Assembly: GCA_050945895.1 (NCBI GenBank)
Contig: JBMNTU010000048.1
Location: forward strand, 1-16,987
DNA: 16,987 bases
Direction of reading: 5' to 3'
Origin: JBMNTU01 sp050945895
Lineage (GTDB): Bacteria > Bacillota > Clostridia > Christensenellales > Christensenellaceae
In this document: in pieces, positions 14,226 to 16,987 of the stretch
Layout of the letters: the number at the start of each line of letters is the position of its first letter
Numbering within the stretch: the first letter of the stretch is position 1
Translations under genes and position numbers: made by a program
Notes under the pieces: model-generated
Seen by the model: only the letters and a program-made list of their open reading frames with translations
The model's database searches: none
What the model was told of the DNA's origin: nothing

Positions 14226-15302
14226 TTAATGGCTGCGTTCCAGATCGGCTTGTCTATCGTGCCGCCGTTGCAGTCTGTCTGCCCGCTCAATCACCTCCGT
14301 TTCACATTCAAATATTTCTGTAAAGCAATCTTGTACGACCTCCGGCGCAAGCTCAATCGCCTTAAAGTATTGCTCGGCCTGCTCCTGAATTGCTTGCAGC
14401 AATTTTTGTTCCCGCCACATGGAGTCCGTTACCTGATTCAGGCTTTCCTGCAAATCAAGGATTTTGGTTCGGGAAACAATACCCTCTTTGGCAAGTGCGG
14501 CCAGGTCTGTATATTCATCCTTTGTCAGCTCCACCTTGCCAAACATCTTTTGTTTTCCAGTTTCCTCTACTTCCTGAACCGTCGCCTGAATCTTCTGTGC
14601 GCTGGCAAGCCCGTTTTCAATAACGGATAAATCACTCTGCCGCGCCTCGATCCGTTTGTCCAGTTCACTCAGCTTCCGGGTATCCTGCTGTACCTTAAAT
14701 TCGACAACAGAAAGATGTTCGGTGTTACTGCCGCGCACGCCGCGCTCAAAATCCTCATATCCTGCCTTTTCCATGTGATTGAAGTACATGTCCTGCAACA
14801 GGCTGTATGACGGGATTCGCTTTTTGTTGCCCTGCTTATCTACCGTTTCAACAAAAGCCCATTTCTTGCTGTGGCTGATCTGGTTGATGATTTCTTTTGT
14901 CTTGCCGATGAGGCTTTTGTCCTTGCACCGCTTTGACCATTTGATTTCTTTTTTTACTACAGGAATATAGACTACATGCAAGTGGTAATGGAACACATCA
15001 TAGCCAAGCTGCTCGGACAGCGACTTGTTTTTCTCGTCGGCGTGCATGACAGCCGACAGGATGTAATCGCCGCCAACTTCCTGCTGTGCGAAGCGGTAGA
15101 CTTCTTCATAGAATTGTTTTGCGTACTCGTGACCGCCGTGCTGCTCAAAATATGTGGTGTTCACATCGAACACCATTTCGGCAAACACTTTGGCATCCTG
15201 CTTTAGTCCGCGATCACTGACCATACCGTCTTTAAGCATTTTGTCCAGAGCCTTTTCGTAGCTCGTAGGGCATTGCTTGAAATTGGCGTTGCGGCCACTC
15301 AT
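14226..15302 (-). CDS. mobV: MobV/Pre-type plasmid recombination (relaxase) protein
   Basis: From the first ATG this is 358 residues. MobV relaxases nick oriT and pilot single-stranded DNA during mobilization. Visible features are the histidine-rich metal motif region MHADE (86-90) ... FHYHLHVVYIPV (104-115), a KAFxE-like helical segment after NANFKQC, and a long charged coiled coil (about 205-310). The essential N-terminal motif (HNER...YANSDI) is encoded in the same frame upstream of this ATG, at 15303-15428, but there is no ATG, GTG or TTG there (see separate entry). If translation begins at 15302, through an ATGA overlap with a 47-codon frame, the product lacks motif I and is probably inactive. 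It sits downstream of an oriT-like hairpin and upstream of the 49-residue protein. Confidence 0.85.
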   Translation of the reverse strand: MSGRNANFKQCPTSYEKALDKMLKDGMVSDRGLKQDAKVFAEMVFDVNTTYFEQHGGHEYAKQFYEEVYRFAQQEVGGDYILSAVMHADEKNKSLSEQLGYDVFHYHLHVVYIPVVKKEIKWSKRCKDKSLIGKTKEIINQISHSKKWAFVETVDKQGNKKRIPSYSLLQDMYFNHMEKAGYEDFERGVRGSNTEHLSVVEFKVQQDTRKLSELDKRIEARQSDLSVIENGLASAQKIQATVQEVEETGKQKMFGKVELTKDEYTDLAALAKEGIVSRTKILDLQESLNQVTDSMWREQKLLQAIQEQAEQYFKAIELAPEVVQDCFTEIFECETEVIERADRLQRRHDRQADLERSH

Positions 15303-15428
15303 TTGTGGTACGATATCCGAGTTTGCATAAGAGAGATTTCGTCGCTCATTGTGCCGCTCCCTGATTGCGATACCGCTGCGCCTGTAAGGCGCATTACGTA
15401 CAACTGTCCTATGGGTTTTAGCTTTACG
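15303..15428 (-). pseudogene. In-frame 5' part of the MobV gene without a start codon
   Basis: The 42 codons before the first ATG read RKAKTHRTVVRNAPYRRSG, then IAIRERHNERRNLSYANSDI and VPQ, clearly the MobV N-terminus with the RHNER motif. An in-frame TGA lies at 15431-15429. AGGAGG (15437-15432) is a well-formed ribosome site, and the codon at normal start spacing is AAA (15425-15423), followed by GCT AAA ACC; an original ATG GCT AAA would fit known family starts. The start codon therefore appears lost, or an unusual one is used. A 47-codon frame from the ATG at 15442 overlaps it in another phase and ends ATGA at 15302, which could allow weak coupled expression of the shortened relaxase. 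Confidence 0.65.
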
Positions 15429-15455
15429 TCACCTCCTGCCATTTGCTGCGGTGGT

Positions 15456-15511
15456 GGTAATATACTTTTTCAAAGTATATTACCCACTATGACACTTTCA
15501 GTTCCTGAAAG
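15456..15511 (-). other. Candidate MobV origin of transfer (oriT)
   Basis: Two inverted repeats lie just before the relaxase frame: a perfect 13-bp stem GGTAATATACTTT/AAAGTATATTACC with a 3-base loop (15456-15484), and CTTTCAG/CTGAAAG (15495-15511). Between them the minus strand reads TAGTGGG/TAATATAC, which resembles the known pMV158-family nick TAGTGTG/TTATAC. By analogy the nick would fall between 15483 and 15482 on the minus strand. Confidence 0.6.
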
Positions 15512-15702
15512 CGCCGTGGGCCCTCCAGGGGATAGACGTGCATTACAGAAAATTATGATTTTCAACCTCATTACATTCTCTCCATTTCTTTCGTATTTAA
15601 AAACAATACTGACGGTAAAGCCAGTATTGTTTTTGTGCATGGAAAATGATTTTTTCCCCTCTATAATAAATAGAGATTCATTCAATGAAATTGTAAAAGA
15701 AA
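15512..15702. other. Intergenic leader of the mobilization region
   Basis: No supported gene. It contains the oriT-proximal GC-rich stretch (GGGCCCTCCAGGGG near 15528) and a bidirectional terminator at 15598-15635. A 33-codon frame starting at an ATG at about 15568 on the minus strand runs through the oriT; it has a GGAGAG site but is probably a by-product of conserved transfer-origin DNA. Confidence 0.4.
15598..15635. terminator. Bidirectional Rho-independent terminator
   Basis: AAAACAATACTG pairs perfectly with CAGTATTGTTTT (12 bp, 10-base loop) with A-rich and T-rich flanks on both sides. It lies about 70 bp after the sigma-like gene and separates it from oriT and the relaxase. Confidence 0.8.
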
Positions 15703-16113
15703 TCAGAAAAAAGATTTTAATAGTTTTCTAAGCTTTCGCATATGATGATATATCTTTCCCCGTGTACAGCCAAGCATCTCAGCAACATCCTTTGGCTTGT
15801 ATCCATCTTTTGCTAGCAGGGTCATGATTAACTTATCCTCAAACGAGAGCTTGTTAATTGCAGAAAACAATTGTGGACTTTCTATCATTTCAATCCATGT
15901 AAATTCGCCTACCTCCGAGCATATTAATGTTTCATGCTCATATTCATCAAAGCAAGAATCAATCGATATTCTATATTCTTGATCTTCATACGGAGTCTCA
16001 AAAGCCTTGCGCTTATTTGCGGCTATTCTCTCTCGCATAGTCGTAAGCGCCATCATACGGTTAAAATAGTGTTCAGGATTTCTAATATCTTCGGGCTGAG
16101 TTCTTCGTCTCAT
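15703..16113 (-). CDS. Sigma-70 region-4-like HTH regulator of a mobile element
   Basis: This 136-residue protein ends in a helix-turn-helix of the sigma-70 region-4 kind: LSFEDKLIMTLLAKDGYKPK followed by DVAEMLGCTRGKIYHHMRKL (about 92-131). The first two thirds are acidic and carry no region 2, so it is not a complete sigma factor. Proteins of this size and layout are common in Firmicutes integrative and mobilizable elements, where they control element genes. A GAGAGG ribosome site lies 8 bp before the ATG. It lies upstream of the oriT/relaxase block and is separated from it by a terminator, so it is probably a separate transcription unit. Confidence 0.7.
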   Translation of the reverse strand: MRRRTQPEDIRNPEHYFNRMMALTTMRERIAANKRKAFETPYEDQEYRISIDSCFDEYEHETLICSEVGEFTWIEMIESPQLFSAINKLSFEDKLIMTLLAKDGYKPKDVAEMLGCTRGKIYHHMRKLRKLLKSFF

Positions 16114-16462
16114 AAGTATTACCTCTCTTTCTTTCGTAAATAATTTAGAAAAAGAAAGTAATACGGGTGGGTCGCGGCAATGTAATGTGATTGAAAAATC
16201 AAATACAGTGTTTTCAGCTTTTGATTACATATCGGCGCGATATAACGCGACAACAATAAAGGAATTGCACATCATGATTTTTCTCCTATTGCCACCGATA
16301 AAAGTGAACTCAACACATCTTCCATTTTTTTGGTTCAAGAAAGAACGGCAGCTTTGATTTCTACCCAAACCGCCGTTTTAATGCAGCAAACCTATTTTTT
16401 TACATACTTATCCTACTGGGAAAACAGCGGTTTTTTTATTACCGCCGCACCTAAAAAAGTCT
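16114..16462. other. Gene-poor A/T-rich interval
   Basis: No gene of normal size is supported. It holds a 16-residue frame with a good ribosome site (16225-16275, listed separately), an 8-bp inverted repeat CTTTCTTT/AAAGAAAG just upstream of the sigma-like gene, and short stems AACGGC/GCCGTT (about 16343-16376) and GCGGT/ACCGC (about 16429-16447). The last could terminate the OmpA-domain gene arriving from the right. Confidence 0.4.
16225..16275 (-). CDS. Possible 16-residue peptide ORF
   Basis: MMCNSFIVVALYRADM follows AGGAGAAAAATC, a well-placed ribosome site. It is about 110 bp upstream of the sigma-like regulator and could be a leader peptide. There is no homology evidence. Confidence 0.25.
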   Translation of the reverse strand: MMCNSFIVVALYRADM

Positions 16463-16895
16463 TTAAACTGTAGCGTTAGTCGAAATAATGATTTCTAGTC
16501 GCCTGTTTTTTATGCGTCCTTCCTGCGTATCATTATTATCTAATGGCTGGGATTCTCCAAACCCAAGTCCTGTCATTATATCTACATTTATGTCACATTC
16601 TTCAACTAACGTTCTAATGACCGTATTTGCTTGCCGCGAGGACAAATCCAAATTATCATTGAAATCGGCTGTTGAGATAGGAACATTGTCGGTATGCCCT
16701 GCAACAATCATTGATTTTATGGATGGCAAATAGCCTTTGATCATGTCACCCAAAGCAACAATCATTTCTTTGGAGGATATATCTCTTAATTCCACCTTTC
16801 CATTATCAAATAATAAACCTACAGGAAATGTAACAATAATGTCTGTGTCTACAATACCAACTGTAAAGTTTTTATTTGATACCGCTAGTTGTTTT
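16463..16895 (-). pseudogene. OmpA/MotB C-terminal domain gene, 5' end missing
   Basis: The minus-strand frame encodes an OmpA-like peptidoglycan-binding domain: FPVGLLFDNGKVELRDIS at its start, then AGHTDNVP, LSSRQANTVIRTL, GLGFGESQPL and GRIKNRRLEIII. HTDN and the NRR arginine are the peptidoglycan-contact residues of the family. The first usable start in frame is the GTG at 16795, but the domain clearly begins earlier, and the open frame runs upstream without ATG/GTG/TTG to about 16895, where the sequence changes to IS-like DNA and a stop codon. Related proteins have an N-terminal membrane helix and a linker, missing here. The gene has therefore probably been cut by an insertion, and its product is not made in normal form. 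Confidence 0.7.
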
Positions 16896-16987
16896 TGTTA
16901 ATCTAAAAATACAGCAAATGGTCACCAAAAATACAGCACATGCCCAGAGATAAAACGGGCATCTCAGCACCGAGCTAAAACTGCTAT
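16896..16987 (+). mobile_element. Probable end of an IS21-like insertion sequence
   Basis: Starting at TGTTAATC, the DNA holds two near-identical 16-bp repeats spaced 22 bp apart, AAAAATACAGCAAATG (16905) and AAAAATACAGCACATG (16927), 15 of 16 bases equal, then an ATGCCC/GGGCAT stem. Terminal TG and repeated subterminal sites are typical of IS21-family ends. It interrupts the OmpA-domain gene and runs out of the window; no transposase is visible. Confidence 0.45.

Noticed and set aside
13949..14290. 113-residue minus-strand frame
   Set aside because: It overlaps the relaxase end, the coupled micro-ORF and the 49-residue protein, and runs through a perfect hairpin; the shorter frames have better translation signals.
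15410..15442. Programmed -1 frameshift to make full-length MobV from the ATG at 15442
   Set aside because: The A-AAA-CCC sequence is not a canonical slippery site and the ATG at 15442 has no ribosome site; loss of the start codon is simpler.
15470..15685. 71-residue minus-strand frame through the oriT region
   Set aside because: It reads through the bidirectional terminator and the oriT inverted repeats; the apparent protein is probably a shadow of conserved transfer-origin DNA.

Overview
The window looks like chromosome from an anaerobic Gram-positive of the class Clostridia. The evidence is the family content: a PyrR-type attenuator in front of pyrBI, a DUF348/G5/3D cell-wall protein, an HYDVTxKxCP amidase, a DUF4867 protein beside xylulokinase, strong GGAGG ribosome sites and sigma-A promoters. 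Base composition is mid-range by eye. Genus cannot be set from sequence alone; a Christensenellaceae-like lineage is only a guess.

Layout. 115-3502 (minus strand): DUF4867 protein and xylulokinase as a two-gene unit, then a TIGR04076 protein and a membrane-anchored N-acetylmuramoyl-L-alanine amidase. 3503-4240: a tRNA-Glu(CTC) gene with promoter and terminator, embedded in about 400 bp of non-coding DNA that holds a second copy of the tRNA 3' end, two T-arm-like fragments and GC-rich hairpins. 4249-5825 (plus): a PPOX-type flavin-binding protein and an Old Yellow Enzyme family oxidoreductase with its own consensus promoter. 6125-7375 (plus): a YabE-like wall protein whose start is re-assigned here to a GTG. 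7458-9630 (minus): a GNAT acetyltransferase, then pyrI and pyrB behind a complete PyrR attenuator. 9645-9944 (minus): a small basic protein of unknown function. 10366-13659 (plus): a methyl-accepting chemotaxis protein and a GAF-PAS-degenerate-GGDEF protein. 13792-13867: tRNA-Ala(GGC).

Right of tRNA-Ala the character changes. 13956-16113 carries mobile-element modules on the minus strand: a sigma-70 region-4-like regulator, a hairpin-rich segment that looks like a MobV oriT, a MobV/Pre relaxase and a 49-residue accessory protein coupled to a 16-residue upstream peptide. The relaxase reading frame, including its HNER motif, extends upstream of the first ATG with no ATG/GTG/TTG start; the codon spaced correctly after the ribosome site is AAA. 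No integrase is in the window, so this is either part of an integrated mobilizable element (tRNA-Ala is a plausible attachment site) or a decaying remnant.

The right edge holds the 3' part of an OmpA/MotB-domain gene whose 5' end is replaced by a sequence with 22-bp-spaced repeats, most like the end of an IS21-type insertion sequence.

I did not find CRISPR arrays, toxin-antitoxin pairs or a clear new defence system. The most unusual items are the start-less relaxase with its oriT, the truncated OmpA gene, the tRNA-Glu duplication region, the catalytically dead GGDEF protein and the near-leaderless amidase transcript.
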